Positions 43,249-52,144 are shown, numbered from the stretch's first letter. The stretch is 64,000 nucleotides of DNA from Streptomyces sp. F63 (GCF_018070345.1 NZ_JAGPXX010000022.1:38106-102105), one strand, 5' to 3'. The notes: generated by a model not told the origin, from the letters alone. Program-made: numbers and translations.

Positions 43249-43525
43249 CGTCCACCACAGGACGTCCGACCGGGGAATCTCCGCGCAGTCGTCGAGCGCC
43301 GCTGGGCCACGGGTGGTGCACCGGCACGGTGTGCCGCCACTGGGAGCCAGGTCCAGCCTCCGCGCCAGGGGACGGGGGAGGATTCCGGCCGGTCGGCAGG
43401 TGCGACCCGGGTGGGGCCCGGACGCTCAGTAGACAACGGCTTCGGTCGGCCCGCAGCCAGCGGGTCCCGGGTCGGCCCGAAGGGCACCGGGCCCCGCCGT
43501 AGCGCCTCCCGCTGCGGGGCCCCGT
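43249..43525 (+). ncRNA. Candidate structured ncRNA, 6S-like rod
   Basis: A promoter with consensus -35 and a hairpin terminator bracket about 277 nt with no open frame. CCGACCGG plus GGAATC (43266-43279) pairs with GATTCC and CCGGTCGG (43381-43396), closing a long domain. Within it CTGGGCC pairs with GGTCCAG, and GCACCG with CGGTGTGC at the tip, giving a rod-like fold reminiscent of 6S RNA. The assignment to 6S is only structural; RNase P, tmRNA and SRP signature sequences were looked for and not found. It could also be the leader of the downstream lnt gene, though the terminator argues against it. Confidence 0.5.
43489..43522 (+). terminator. Terminator of the candidate ncRNA
   Basis: GGGCCCCGC (43489-43497) pairs with GCGGGGCCC (43514-43522), extended inward by AGCG/CGCT after a 3-nt bulge. 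No T-run follows. Confidence 0.7.
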
Positions 43526-44149
43526 CGTTCCGGTGACCGGTTCCGTCCCGGCTCTCCGCCCCTGGGCCCGCGGGGCGCCCGCCCCCCCCACAGCCCGCCC
43601 GGGAACCGCCGCTCCACGGCTCCGCCGCCTCGTGCCCGCGCAGCGGGCCCCGCGGCCCCCGGCTCCGCGGTCCCGTCCCCGGCCATGTCGAGGCCCCCGC
43701 CCCGGTGGCGCGATGGTTTCCCGTCCCGGCCGCCGTGGTCGTGTGGTTTCCGTGCGGTGGTGACGCGGTCCGGCGGCCCTGTCGTCCCACGGTCCGGGAG
43801 GATGCCGGCCGGTCGGCAGGTGTGACCCGGGCGGGGCCCGGCCGCTCGGCGGACCCCGGCCCCGGTCCCGGCCGTGGATCCGCGGTCCCGTGGCGGCGCC
43901 CGGGCCGTCAGAGGCCCGCGCCCTCCGGCCGGGATCCGGGTGCCTGCGGCCGCGCGTCAGCAGACCGAGCGCGGCGACGGCGGCCGTGGCTCCGCACCCC
44001 GTCCGCCTCCCGGGCCTTCAGGGGCGCCGGTGCGCGCCATGCCCGCGGCCCCGGGCCCGGCCGGGAAGAACCGGCAGGACTCCGCCTTTCGGCGGACGGC
44101 GGGGTACCGTCACCTCATCAGCGCACGACCTGCAGGAAGGCACGCCACC
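43526..44149. repeat. Gene-free stretch with a diverged copy of the ncRNA 3' half
   Basis: 43796-43849 matches 43376-43429 at 49 of 54 positions, exactly 420 bp downstream. The copy lacks the 5' half that forms the closing stem. The rest is GC-rich without a supported gene, up to the lnt start. Confidence 0.75.
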
Positions 44150-46075
44150 GTGCATTCGGGCCCCGCCACCGATACGGACCGCCCCTCCGGGGACCGCCCG
44201 CCCCCCGAGGGCCCGGCGGGATCCGCCCCGGCGACCGGTGCGGAGGGTGCCGTGGCGCCTGTCGCGGAATCCGTTTCCGGGCCCGGCCCGGAGGCCGGTG
44301 CGCCCCCGGCCGCGGAGCCCGCGGCCGCCGCCGGTCCGGCCCGCCCGGGGCGGCCGGGGCGGCTGCGCCGGACCGGGCGGCTGGTGCGGCGCGAGGCGCC
44401 CCGGAGTGCGCTCGCCGCCGTGAGCGGAACCGGCCTGGCCCTCGCCTTCCCGCCGTACGACCTGTGGCCGCTCGCCCTGCCCGCCGTCGCCGCGCTCGGT
44501 CTGCTGACGCGCGGCCGCACCGCGCGGCAGGGCGCCTGGACCGGCTTCGCCTTCGGACTGCCCTTCTTCTTCGTCCTCCTGCGCTGGCTGCATGTCATCG
44601 GTTATGACGCCGTGTTCGGCCTCTCCGTCATCGAGGCGCTGTTCCTGAGCGCGCTCGGCGCAGGGCTCGCCCTGACCTCCCGGCTGCCGCTGTGGCCGCT
44701 GTGGGCGGCCTGCCTGTGGGTCGCCGAGGAGTGGGCGCGTGACCGGCTGCCGTTCGGCGGCTTCCCCTGGGGACGGCTGGCGTTCGGCGTCACCGGCTCG
44801 CCCTATCTGCCGCTCGCGGCGCTCGGCGGCGCGGTGCTCGTCACCTTCGCCGTCGCCCTGAGCGGCGCCCTGCTCGGCTCGGCCGCCCTGGCGCTCGCGC
44901 GCGGGCTGCGGACCGGACCGCGCACCGCCCGGGACGGCCGGGACGGTCCGGGGCAGCCGGACGGCCCGGCCGGTGAGGAGGCCCCGGCCGGGCAGGACAG
45001 CCCCGCCGGCGCGGTGCCGGACCCGAGCGCCGGCCCCTCCACCGGCCCTTCCACCGGCCGCGCCCGCCCGGCGGCCGGCCGGGCCGTCCTCCCGCGGGCC
45101 GTCCTGCCCGCCGTGCTGGCGCTGGCCGCGGCCCTGGCCGGGTACGCGGTCCCGGTGCCCACGGACCCCGACGACACCGTCCGGATCGCCGTGGTCCAGG
45201 GAAACGTCCAGCAGCCCGGGATGGACTTCCTCGGCCGCCCCATGCTCATCCTGAACAACCACGTCGAGGCCACCCTCGACCTGGCCAGGGAGGTCGAAGC
45301 CGGCCGGGAGGAGCGCCCCGACCTGGTCATCTGGCCGGAGAACGCCTCCGATCTCGACCCCTTCCGGTACCCGGAGGCGGGCGCCCGGATGGACGAGGCG
45401 GCCCGTGCCGTCGGCGTCCCCATCCTGGTCGGGGCCCTCGTCGACCACCCCACCAAGGAGGGCTACGTCGAGAACCAGGGCATCGTCTGGGACCCGGAGA
45501 GCGGCCCCGGCGCCTCCTACACCAAGCAGCACCCGGTGCCGTTCGGCGAGTACGTGCCGTTCCGCGAGCAGCTCAGCAAGGTCATCACCCGGCTCCAGCG
45601 GGTGCCGCGCGACTTCTACCCCGGCGGGACCACCGGAGTCCTGCAGACCGGACCGGCGCGGCTCGGCGACGTCATCTGCTTCGAGGTCGCCTATGACGAG
45701 ATCGTCCGCGACACGGTCAACGCCGGGGCCCGCGCCCTCGTCATCCAGACCAACAACGCCACCTACGGCCGCACGGGGCAGCCGGAGCAGCAGCTCGTGA
45801 TGTCCCGGCTGCGCGCCGTCGAGCACGGCCGCGCCGTCGTCACCGCCGCCACCAGCGGGATCAGTGCGGTGGTGCGGCCGGACGGTGTGATCGACCAGCG
45901 CACCGAGGAGTTCACCCGCGATGTGATCACCGCGGACCTTCCGCTGCGCGACGACACGACCGTCGCTGATCGAATGGGAGCGGCGCCCGAATGGGTGCTC
46001 GCTATCGTGGGCCTCCTGTCCTGCGTCGCCGCGATCGCGCTCGGCCGGCGAGGACGTACGGACCGGAGGGGATAG
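44150..46075 (+). CDS. lnt: Apolipoprotein N-acyltransferase
   Basis: A 641-aa membrane enzyme that adds the third acyl chain to lipoproteins. A long disordered Ala/Pro N-terminus (about 1-85) precedes several transmembrane helices (about 90-340), interrupted by a Gly/Ala/Pro linker. The periplasmic CN-hydrolase domain follows (about 345-605) with the Glu block WPENAS, a Lys region and the Cys block VICFEVAYDEIVRD. A last helix ends the protein. GTG at 44150 has AGGAAGG upstream. It lies 2 bp before ppm1; in mycobacteria the two are fused (Ppm1) or adjacent. Confidence 0.92.
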   Translation: MHSGPATDTDRPSGDRPPPEGPAGSAPATGAEGAVAPVAESVSGPGPEAGAPPAAEPAAAAGPARPGRPGRLRRTGRLVRREAPRSALAAVSGTGLALAFPPYDLWPLALPAVAALGLLTRGRTARQGAWTGFAFGLPFFFVLLRWLHVIGYDAVFGLSVIEALFLSALGAGLALTSRLPLWPLWAACLWVAEEWARDRLPFGGFPWGRLAFGVTGSPYLPLAALGGAVLVTFAVALSGALLGSAALALARGLRTGPRTARDGRDGPGQPDGPAGEEAPAGQDSPAGAVPDPSAGPSTGPSTGRARPAAGRAVLPRAVLPAVLALAAALAGYAVPVPTDPDDTVRIAVVQGNVQQPGMDFLGRPMLILNNHVEATLDLAREVEAGREERPDLVIWPENASDLDPFRYPEAGARMDEAARAVGVPILVGALVDHPTKEGYVENQGIVWDPESGPGASYTKQHPVPFGEYVPFREQLSKVITRLQRVPRDFYPGGTTGVLQTGPARLGDVICFEVAYDEIVRDTVNAGARALVIQTNNATYGRTGQPEQQLVMSRLRAVEHGRAVVTAATSGISAVVRPDGVIDQRTEEFTRDVITADLPLRDDTTVADRMGAAPEWVLAIVGLLSCVAAIALGRRGRTDRRG

Positions 46076-46077
46076 CA

Positions 46078-46866
46078 GTGGCAGACGGCGGACAGCGGCG
46101 GCACGGCCCGCTCGGCACGGTTCTGGTGATCATTCCGACCTACAACGAGGCCGGCAACATCAAGCCGATCGTGGACCGGGTGCGGTCCGCCGTCCCCGAG
46201 GCCCATGTCCTCGTCGCCGACGACAACAGCCCCGACGGCACCGGCAAGCTCGCCGACGAACTCGCGGCCGAGGACGGACACGTCCACGTGCTGCACCGGA
46301 GGGGCAAGGAGGGCCTGGGCGCCGCCTACCTCGCCGGCTTCCGGTGGGGGATCGAGCAGGGCTACGGCGTCCTCGTCGAGATGGACGCCGACGGCTCGCA
46401 CCAGCCCGAGGAACTGCCCCGGCTGCTCACCGCCCTCAAGGGCGCCGATCTGGTGCTCGGCTCCCGCTGGGTGGCCGGCGGCCGGATCGTCAACTGGCCC
46501 CGGTCACGGCAGCTGATCTCCCGCGGTGGCAGCGTCTACTCCCGGCTGCTGCTGGACGTCCCGGTACGCGATGTCACCGGCGGCTACCGGGCCTTCCGGG
46601 CCGAGACGCTCAGCGGGCTCGGCATGGACGACGTCGCCTCGCAGGGCTACTGCTTCCAGGTCGATCTGGCCTGGCGGGCGGTGAGGGCCGGCTTCCACGT
46701 CGTCGAGGTGCCCATCACCTTCGTCGAACGGGAGATCGGCGACAGCAAGATGAGCCGCGACATCTTCGTCGAGGCGCTGTGGCGGGTCACCGCCTGGGGC
46801 GTTGGTGCTCGGGCGCAGCGTGTCCTGGACCGCGTGGGCCGCGCGGCCTCCCGCCGGGAGGGGTAG
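46078..46866 (+). CDS. ppm1: Polyprenol monophosphomannose synthase
   Basis: A 262-aa GT2 glycosyltransferase that moves mannose from GDP-mannose to polyprenyl phosphate, the donor for lipoglycan and protein O-mannosylation. Motifs include VIIPTYNEAGNI, ADDNSPDGT and the catalytic EMDADGSH, with VTGGYRAFR and a QVDLAWRAV block near the C-terminus. GTG at 46078 has GGAGGGG upstream and follows the lnt TAG by 2 bp, so the pair is one operon. Confidence 0.95.
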   Translation: MADGGQRRHGPLGTVLVIIPTYNEAGNIKPIVDRVRSAVPEAHVLVADDNSPDGTGKLADELAAEDGHVHVLHRRGKEGLGAAYLAGFRWGIEQGYGVLVEMDADGSHQPEELPRLLTALKGADLVLGSRWVAGGRIVNWPRSRQLISRGGSVYSRLLLDVPVRDVTGGYRAFRAETLSGLGMDDVASQGYCFQVDLAWRAVRAGFHVVEVPITFVEREIGDSKMSRDIFVEALWRVTAWGVGARAQRVLDRVGRAASRREG

Positions 46867-47204
46867 TAGCCGTGACCGGGAGGGCCCACCGGCTCGCCGT
46901 GCCCGGTGCGGCACTCCCCGCCCTTCGGCCGGGGGATCCCCGCGCCGTGTTGCCGCATCGCCCGCGTACATCCGGTGCGCGGGCGGCACTCCGCCTTACG
47001 GCACTCCGCGCCGGACACCGCGAGCTCCCCGGCAGACCTTCCCGGTCACAGCACCGGGGCCGTCCGGGCGTTCCCGCGCCCGGCTCCTGAGGGCTCCGGC
47101 CCCTCACGGCGGCTCACCGTGCCCGCCGCGCCGCGTCGCCGGGCACGCCCACCGGAGGGCTCCGCCGCAGGTTTTCGCCCGCGCCCCCTGGGCATTCGGG
47201 GTGC
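46867..47204. other. 338-bp gene-free gap
   Basis: No supported gene. Repeated GGCACTCC(G/C)C motifs occur near 46910, 46985 and 47000. The right end carries the start region of the F420 oxidoreductase gene. Confidence 0.55.
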
Positions 47205-48173
47205 ATGGTACATATCGGCTACACCATGCTGACCGAGCAGGCCGGGCCGCGTGAACTGGTCGGACATGTGGTCCGCGCCGAAGAGGCCGGGTTCGACTTC
47301 TCCGTCACCTCCGACCACTACTTCCCCTGGCTCACGAGCCAGGGCCACTCCCCGCACGCATGGACGGTGCTCGGGGCCGCCGCCCAGGCGACCTCCCGCA
47401 TCCCGCTGATGACGTTCGTCACCTGCCCGACGATGCGCTACCACCCCGCGGTGGTCGCACAGAAGGCCGCGACCCTGCACCTGCTCTCCGAGGGCCGGTT
47501 CCGGCTGGGCCTGGGAGCGGGGGAGAACCTCAACGAGCACATCACCGGCGGCGGTTGGCCCGCGGTGGATGTACGGCACGAGATGCTCGAAGAGGCCGTG
47601 GACATCATCCGGGCGCTCTTCGGGGGCGGTTACGTCAACCACCACGGAACCCACTTCGACGTGGAGTCCGCCAAGGTGTGGGACCTCCCGGACGAGCCCC
47701 CGCCCATCGGCATCGCCGTCTCGGGCGACCAGTCCGGCGAACTCGCGGGGCGCATGGCGGACTTGGTCATCGCCGTCGAACCGAAACGGGAACTCCTCGA
47801 GGCCTTCGACCGGTACGGCGGCGCGGGCAAACCCCGCGTGGGCCAGGTGCCGGTCTGCTACGACACCGACCGGGACGCGGCGGTGCGCCGGGCCCACGAG
47901 CAGTTCCGCTGGTTCGGCAGCGGCTGGAAGGTCAACTCCGAGCTGCCCGGGCCCGCTTCCTTCGAGGCGGCCACCCAGTTCGTCCGCCCGGACGACGTGG
48001 CGGAGGCCATTCCCTGCGGTGACGACGTCTCCGCCTTCGTGGAGGCCGTACGGCCGTTCGCCGAGGCCGGGTTCACCGAGGTGGCCCTGGTGCAGATCGG
48101 CGGCGAGAGCCAGCACGCCTTCCTGGACTGGTCGGAGAAGACCCTGCTGCCCGCACTGCGCGAGGCGTTCTGA
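47205..48173 (+). CDS. LLM-class F420-dependent oxidoreductase
   Basis: A 322-aa TIM-barrel enzyme of the TIGR03557 (FGD-like) group that transfers hydride with deazaflavin F420. Typical features are the start MVHIGYTMLTEQAGP, TSDHYFPWL, RFRLGLGAGENLNEH and the GIAVSGDQSGELAG loop. The substrate is unknown; relatives include glucose-6-phosphate dehydrogenase homologues. ATG at 47205 has only a weak GGGG upstream. Confidence 0.92.
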   Translation: MVHIGYTMLTEQAGPRELVGHVVRAEEAGFDFSVTSDHYFPWLTSQGHSPHAWTVLGAAAQATSRIPLMTFVTCPTMRYHPAVVAQKAATLHLLSEGRFRLGLGAGENLNEHITGGGWPAVDVRHEMLEEAVDIIRALFGGGYVNHHGTHFDVESAKVWDLPDEPPPIGIAVSGDQSGELAGRMADLVIAVEPKRELLEAFDRYGGAGKPRVGQVPVCYDTDRDAAVRRAHEQFRWFGSGWKVNSELPGPASFEAATQFVRPDDVAEAIPCGDDVSAFVEAVRPFAEAGFTEVALVQIGGESQHAFLDWSEKTLLPALREAF

Positions 48174-48268
48174 CCGCCGGGCCGCGGGCCGGCCGCGGGC
48201 GCCCGCGCAACGACTGTTCCGCTGGGCACGTTCCGCACCGCACACGACACGTCCCCGCACCGCCCATG

Positions 48269-48322
48269 ACCACACCGGAGCTCCCGGCCGGGTCCTTCCC
48301 CGGCCGGGAGCTCCGGTGTGGT
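48269..48322. terminator. 24-bp perfect stem-loop
   Basis: Arms at 48269-48292 and 48299-48322 are fully complementary around a 6-nt TCCTTC loop. It is the longest uninterrupted stem seen in the window and separates the oxidoreductase gene from a convergent small gene. Confidence 0.95.
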
Positions 48323-48345
48323 CGACTTCCCGAGCTGAGTCCGCG

Positions 48346-48585
48346 TCAGCCCGGGGACTCATCGGGTTCGCCCCGGTCGTCCCCGTCCGGGCGCCGGCCG
48401 CGCCGCCGTGCACCCGCCTCGTCCGGGTCCGGCAGCCTCTCCCCGGAGGAGTCGGCCGCCTCGTCCGGAATCTCCCCCTCCCACTTGTCGGCTGCCCTGT
48501 CACGGCCGTCGACCTGCTGGTCGGGCAGGTCCCGGGGGACGGCGTGGCCGCCCGCCCCGGGTTGCTCGGAGCGTCGTTCCGCCAT
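48346..48585 (-). CDS. Small acidic/charged hypothetical protein
   Basis: A 79-aa hydrophilic protein rich in Asp, Glu, Arg and Gly, predicted disordered (DKWEGEIPDEAADSSGERLP). ATG at 48585 has GAGAGGGG upstream. A terminator lies 24 bp beyond its stop. No family is recognised. Confidence 0.6.
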   Translation of the reverse strand: MAERRSEQPGAGGHAVPRDLPDQQVDGRDRAADKWEGEIPDEAADSSGERLPDPDEAGARRRGRRPDGDDRGEPDESPG

Positions 48586-48711
48586 GTCCGGGTCCCCTCT
48601 CTCGTGCTCGCACCTGGTTCCGAGCCGTGTGCCGCGCGGGTACCCGCGCGCCAACCGGTCATGCGGGGGCGGCCGTCCGCCCCGTCCCGCCGGCCCGCCC
48701 CGTCCCGCCGG

Positions 48712-48972
48712 TCAGGCCGCGGTACGGGCCCGCCGGCGCTCCCGCTCGCGGCGCCGGTGCATCGGGCGCCGTTCGTCCTCGGAGGTGCCACCCCAGACCC
48801 CCGAGGTCTGGGCGGTCTCCAGGGCCCAGTCGAGGCACGCGTCGATGACCGGGCAGCTCGCGCACACCTCCTTCGCCGCCTGCTCCTGGCGCAGGGCCGG
48901 GCCGGAGGTGCCGACGGGAAAGAACAGGTCTGGGTCGGTATCGCGGCACGCCGCGTTCAGACGCCAGTCCAT
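48712..48972 (-). CDS. WhiB-like (Wbl) iron-sulfur regulator, WblE-like
   Basis: An 86-aa [4Fe-4S] protein that binds the primary sigma factor and modulates transcription. Cluster ligands are C9, C37, C40 and C46, followed by the GVWGG turn (58-62) and a basic DNA-contacting tail (HRRRERERRRAR). ATG at 48972 has GGAGTGG seven bases upstream. It is divergent from fxsA. Overall sequence is nearest to the WblE type. Confidence 0.94.
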   Translation of the reverse strand: MDWRLNAACRDTDPDLFFPVGTSGPALRQEQAAKEVCASCPVIDACLDWALETAQTSGVWGGTSEDERRPMHRRRERERRRARTAA

Positions 48973-49110
48973 GAATGCCACTCCGTTCGGTTCGTCTTGG
49001 CTTCTGATCGGATGCGCTCTGTGTCGGTTCTTCTCCGCGTACCCGATGCCGTGTACCCAACGCGTCCGTCCCGCTGCCCGGCCCGCGCGATCGCCAGGCA
49101 CACTGGAGAC

Positions 49111-49818
49111 ATGACGACCGGCGTACCCCACCACCGACCCGAACCGCCCCCGGGCCGCGGCTCCGGACCGACCGCCGCCCGGCCCCGGCGCTCGCCGCGG
49201 CGAAGCCTGGTGCCGCTGGCCGTGGCCGCCTGGGTGGTGCTGGAGATCTGGCTGCTGACCCTGGTCGCCGATGCCTTCGGGCCCCTCACCGTGGTGCTGC
49301 TCCTGCTCGCGGGTCTGCTGCTCGGCGCGTACGCCGTGAAGCGGGCCGGCCGGCGCGCCTGGCGGGGGCTGACGGAGAACCTCCAGCGCGGCACCGCGCC
49401 GGGGGCGCCGCCCGCCGAGGGCAGCAGGGCGAGCGGCAACACCCTGCCCATGCTGGGCGGTTTGCTGCTGATGCTGCCGGGGCTGGTCTCCGATCTGGCC
49501 GGTCTCCTCTGCCTCTTCCCGCCGACCCGGGCGCTGCTGCGCCGCTCCGCCGAGCGTTCACTGAGCCGGCGGATGTCCGCGGCGGGGCGGGGCGGTCTGG
49601 ACGACGCCTTGCGGCAGGCCCGGATGCACCGGCCCGGCGGGAAGGTCGTGCAGGGGGAGGTCATCCACCGCGACGGCGGTGAGAACGCGCCCGGGGGGAA
49701 CGCCGGGGGCGGGAAGGGGCCCGGGCGCGACGGAAACGGGGCCTCCGACGGGAACGGGACCGGCGGCCGCGGCGGGAGCTCGGACGGCCGGGGCGGCGAA
49801 CCCCCGCTGCCCCGCTGA
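49111..49818 (+). CDS. fxsA: FxsA-family membrane protein
   Basis: A 235-aa inner-membrane protein. The FxsA core (about 30-165) has three to four hydrophobic helices (LVPLAVAAWVVLEIWLLTLV, TLPMLGGLLLMLPGLVSDL). E. coli FxsA counteracts phage T7 exclusion; the actinobacterial role is unknown. The N-terminus (30 aa) and the Gly/Asn/Asp-rich C-terminal 45 residues look disordered. GGAG lies close upstream of the ATG. It sits next to rbpA as in S. coelicolor. Confidence 0.92.
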   Translation: MTTGVPHHRPEPPPGRGSGPTAARPRRSPRRSLVPLAVAAWVVLEIWLLTLVADAFGPLTVVLLLLAGLLLGAYAVKRAGRRAWRGLTENLQRGTAPGAPPAEGSRASGNTLPMLGGLLLMLPGLVSDLAGLLCLFPPTRALLRRSAERSLSRRMSAAGRGGLDDALRQARMHRPGGKVVQGEVIHRDGGENAPGGNAGGGKGPGRDGNGASDGNGTGGRGGSSDGRGGEPPLPR

Positions 49819-49857
49819 ACGCCGGGCCGGCGGCGCGCCGCCGGCCCGGGCGCATAC

Positions 49858-49899
49858 GAAGGACCCGGACCACCATTCCCGTGGTGGTCCGGGTCCTTC
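49858..49899. terminator. 18-bp perfect hairpin between fxsA and rbpA
   Basis: Arms 49858-49875 and 49882-49899 are perfectly complementary around TTCCCG. The right end has TCCTTC, the nearest to a T-tract. A separate 28-bp palindrome lies at 49822-49849 just after fxsA. Confidence 0.92.
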
Positions 49900-49947
49900 G
49901 CCGTCAGTGCCGCCGTACCTCCGCCGGCGCGGGAACTGCCGCCGGTG

Positions 49948-50322
49948 TCAGGCGGACTTGCGGTTGTCCCGGGGGTGCACGGCGATGTTCATCGCGCCGG
50001 AGCGCAGCACCGCCAGCCGCTCGGCCAGCACCTCTTCCAGCTCCTCGCGGGTGCGCCGCTCCATGAGCATGTCCCAGTGCGTCCGCGCGGGCTTGCCCTT
50101 CTTCTCCTCCGGGCCTTCGCCGTCCACGAGCAGGGCCTGGGCCCCGCACACCTTGCACTCCCATTCCTGCGGAATCTCCGCCTCCACCGAGAACGGCATC
50201 TCGAATCGATGGCCGTTCTGGCATGCGTACTCCACCGCCTGGCGCGGGGCCAGATCGATGCCGCGGTCGGTCTCGTAGCTGGTCACCACAAGTCGCGTGC
50301 CGCGGAGAGCTCGCTCACTCAT
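49948..50322 (-). CDS. rbpA: RNA polymerase-binding protein RbpA
   Basis: A 124-aa general transcription activator that binds the principal sigma factor and RNA polymerase. Zinc-binding residues C34, H38, C56 and C59 (YACQNGHRF, WECKVCGA) are present, as are the basic linker and the sigma-interaction region (HWDMLMERRTREELEEVL). Length and sequence match Streptomyces RbpA almost throughout. A sigma-R-type promoter lies 62 bp upstream, consistent with known thiol-oxidative-stress induction of rbpA. Confidence 0.98.
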   Translation of the reverse strand: MSERALRGTRLVVTSYETDRGIDLAPRQAVEYACQNGHRFEMPFSVEAEIPQEWECKVCGAQALLVDGEGPEEKKGKPARTHWDMLMERRTREELEEVLAERLAVLRSGAMNIAVHPRDNRKSA

Positions 50323-50383
50323 GAATTGTGCCTCCCGGGCTTGTCGCCCACAGGACAGATGTCGCTGTCGTCGTCATCCGGTC

Positions 50384-50410
50384 AACGTCCGGTCGGCGGT
50401 AAAGATTCCC
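50384..50410 (-). promoter_or_regulatory. Sigma-R-type promoter of rbpA
   Basis: On the minus strand GGGAAT (50410-50405) and GTT (50386-50384) are separated by 18 bp, the sigma-R signature GGAAT-N18/19-GTT. It agrees with published control of rbpA by SigR in S. coelicolor. Confidence 0.85.
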
Positions 50411-50576
50411 GTTGCGGGACATGCGTCGCCCGTCGTGCCGCCCCTTGTTGTACCCACCGTGGCCCGGTTTGTCACATCTGGCAGGAGATGTCACCCAGCG
50501 CTTCTCCTGGTTCAGCTTGCAGTAACGGTCCGCCCTGTGGGCAAAGGCGTACACTACCGCTCCACCGTCGTCCGCG

Positions 50577-52085
50577 TTAAATCCGGTCGGGCACCGGGTT
50601 CCCCGCGGCGGCCACCGCGCGCCGTACGGGCAGCCGCGCCAGCAGCAGGAAACCGAGCGCGAAGAAGACCACCAGCGAGATGATCGCGTCCCGGTAGCTT
50701 CCCGTCAGCTGATACGTCAGACCGAACAGCAACGGGCCCAGCCAGCTCGTTCCCCGGTCGCTCATCTCGTACGCCGAGAAGTACTCCGCCTCCTTGCCCC
50801 GCGGCACCAGCTGGGAGAACAGCGACCGCGACAGCGCCTGGCTGCCGCCCATGACCAGCCCGATCGCCGCCGCCAGGGCGAAGAACCACACCGGCGCGCC
50901 GGCGGGCAGGAAGTACCCGGCGGCGACCGTCAGGGTCCAGGCCCCGAGCGAGCCCAGGATGGTGCGCCTGGTGCCGTAGCGGGCGGCCAGCCGCCCCATG
51001 CCGAGCGCGCCGAGGACCGCGAGGACCTGCACCAGCAGGATGGCGAGGATCAGCGTGGTCTGGTCCAGGCCCAGCTCCTCCGAGCCGTACACCGACGCCT
51101 GTGAGATCACCGTCTGCACGCCGTCGTTGTAGAGGAGGTAGGCGACGAGGAAGAGCAGGGTCAGCGGATGCCGCCGCATGTCCCGCAGGGTGCCGCGGAG
51201 CTGGCGCCAGCTCTGCCCCACCGAACCCGCCCGCGCGGGGCCGCCCTCCACGGCGGCGGCGGGCACCGGGGGCCGGTCGCGGAGCCGGCGCAGCGGGACG
51301 ATCGCGAACAGGCCCCACCACAGCCCGGCCGAGGCCAGGCAGATCCGCACCGCCATGCCCTCGGACATCCCCAGCGAGGCATGTCCCGTGTACAGCGCCA
51401 GATTGGCCAGCAGGACGAGCGCACCGGAGGCGTAGCCGAAGGCCCAGCCCTTCGAGGAGACGGCGTCCCGCTCCCCGGGTCCGGCGATCTGCGGCAGAAA
51501 GGCGTTGTAGACCACCATGGCCACCGAGAACGAGGCGTTGGCCACGACCAGCAGGAAGCCGCCCAGCAGATAGCGGTCGCCGGAGAGGAAGAACATGCCG
51601 GTGGTCGCGGCCGCGCCCAGATACGCGAAGAGCGCCAGCATCGGCTTCTTCCGGCCGGTGCGGTCCGCGACCGCTCCCGCCAGCGGCATCACCAGCACCG
51701 AGACCAGCACGGACAGCGACACCGCGTACGCGAAATAGGAGCCCGCCCGCACCGGCAGGCCCAGCGGGTGCACATAACCGTCGGCGTCGGCCGCGGCCCG
51801 GGCGACCGCCGTCAGGTACGGGCCGAGGAACACGGTGACGACGCTGGTGGAGAAGACCGAGACGGCCCAGTCGTAGACGTACCAGCCGCGCTGCTCCCGC
51901 CTGCGCTCGGCCGCCGCGGCGGGGCCCGCGGCGGCCGCCGGGTCACCTGCCGGGCCGCCCGTTCCGCCCGCCGGGCCGCCCGTTCCGCGCGCCGGGGGCG
52001 TGCCCTCCTCCGCCGTGCCGCCGCCCGCCGTACCGGGGAGCGCGGTGTGCCCGCCGCCGGCCCCGCCCGTGATCTCCGCACTCAT
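50577..52085 (-). CDS. UMF1/Atg22-like MFS transporter
   Basis: A 502-aa membrane protein with about 12 helices after a disordered Gly/Ala/Pro N-terminus (about 1-60). The family block RGWYVYDWAVSVFSTSVVTV and MPLAGAVADRTGRKKPML are typical of UMF1 transporters related to fungal Atg22 amino-acid effluxers. Substrate is unknown. ATG at 52085 has GAGGGGG upstream; the stop is TAA, unusual here. It directly follows GDPD in gene order on the same strand (59-bp gap). Confidence 0.9.
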   Translation of the reverse strand: MSAEITGGAGGGHTALPGTAGGGTAEEGTPPARGTGGPAGGTGGPAGDPAAAAGPAAAAERRREQRGWYVYDWAVSVFSTSVVTVFLGPYLTAVARAAADADGYVHPLGLPVRAGSYFAYAVSLSVLVSVLVMPLAGAVADRTGRKKPMLALFAYLGAAATTGMFFLSGDRYLLGGFLLVVANASFSVAMVVYNAFLPQIAGPGERDAVSSKGWAFGYASGALVLLANLALYTGHASLGMSEGMAVRICLASAGLWWGLFAIVPLRRLRDRPPVPAAAVEGGPARAGSVGQSWRQLRGTLRDMRRHPLTLLFLVAYLLYNDGVQTVISQASVYGSEELGLDQTTLILAILLVQVLAVLGALGMGRLAARYGTRRTILGSLGAWTLTVAAGYFLPAGAPVWFFALAAAIGLVMGGSQALSRSLFSQLVPRGKEAEYFSAYEMSDRGTSWLGPLLFGLTYQLTGSYRDAIISLVVFFALGFLLLARLPVRRAVAAAGNPVPDRI

Positions 52086-52144
52086 GCGGCCCCCTCGCCC
52101 CTGCCCGTCGCCGCGGGGGGCGCGCCGCCGGGGCAACGCCCGGG

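Noticed and set aside
43249..43525. RNase P RNA, tmRNA or SRP RNA
   Set aside because: Their conserved cores (for example GAGGAAAGTCCG of RNase P) are absent.
43700..44149. Possible cobalamin or other riboswitch before lnt
   Set aside because: CAGGTG and CCGGTC-like blocks suggested one, but the conserved B12-box order and core were not found, and lnt is not a known target.
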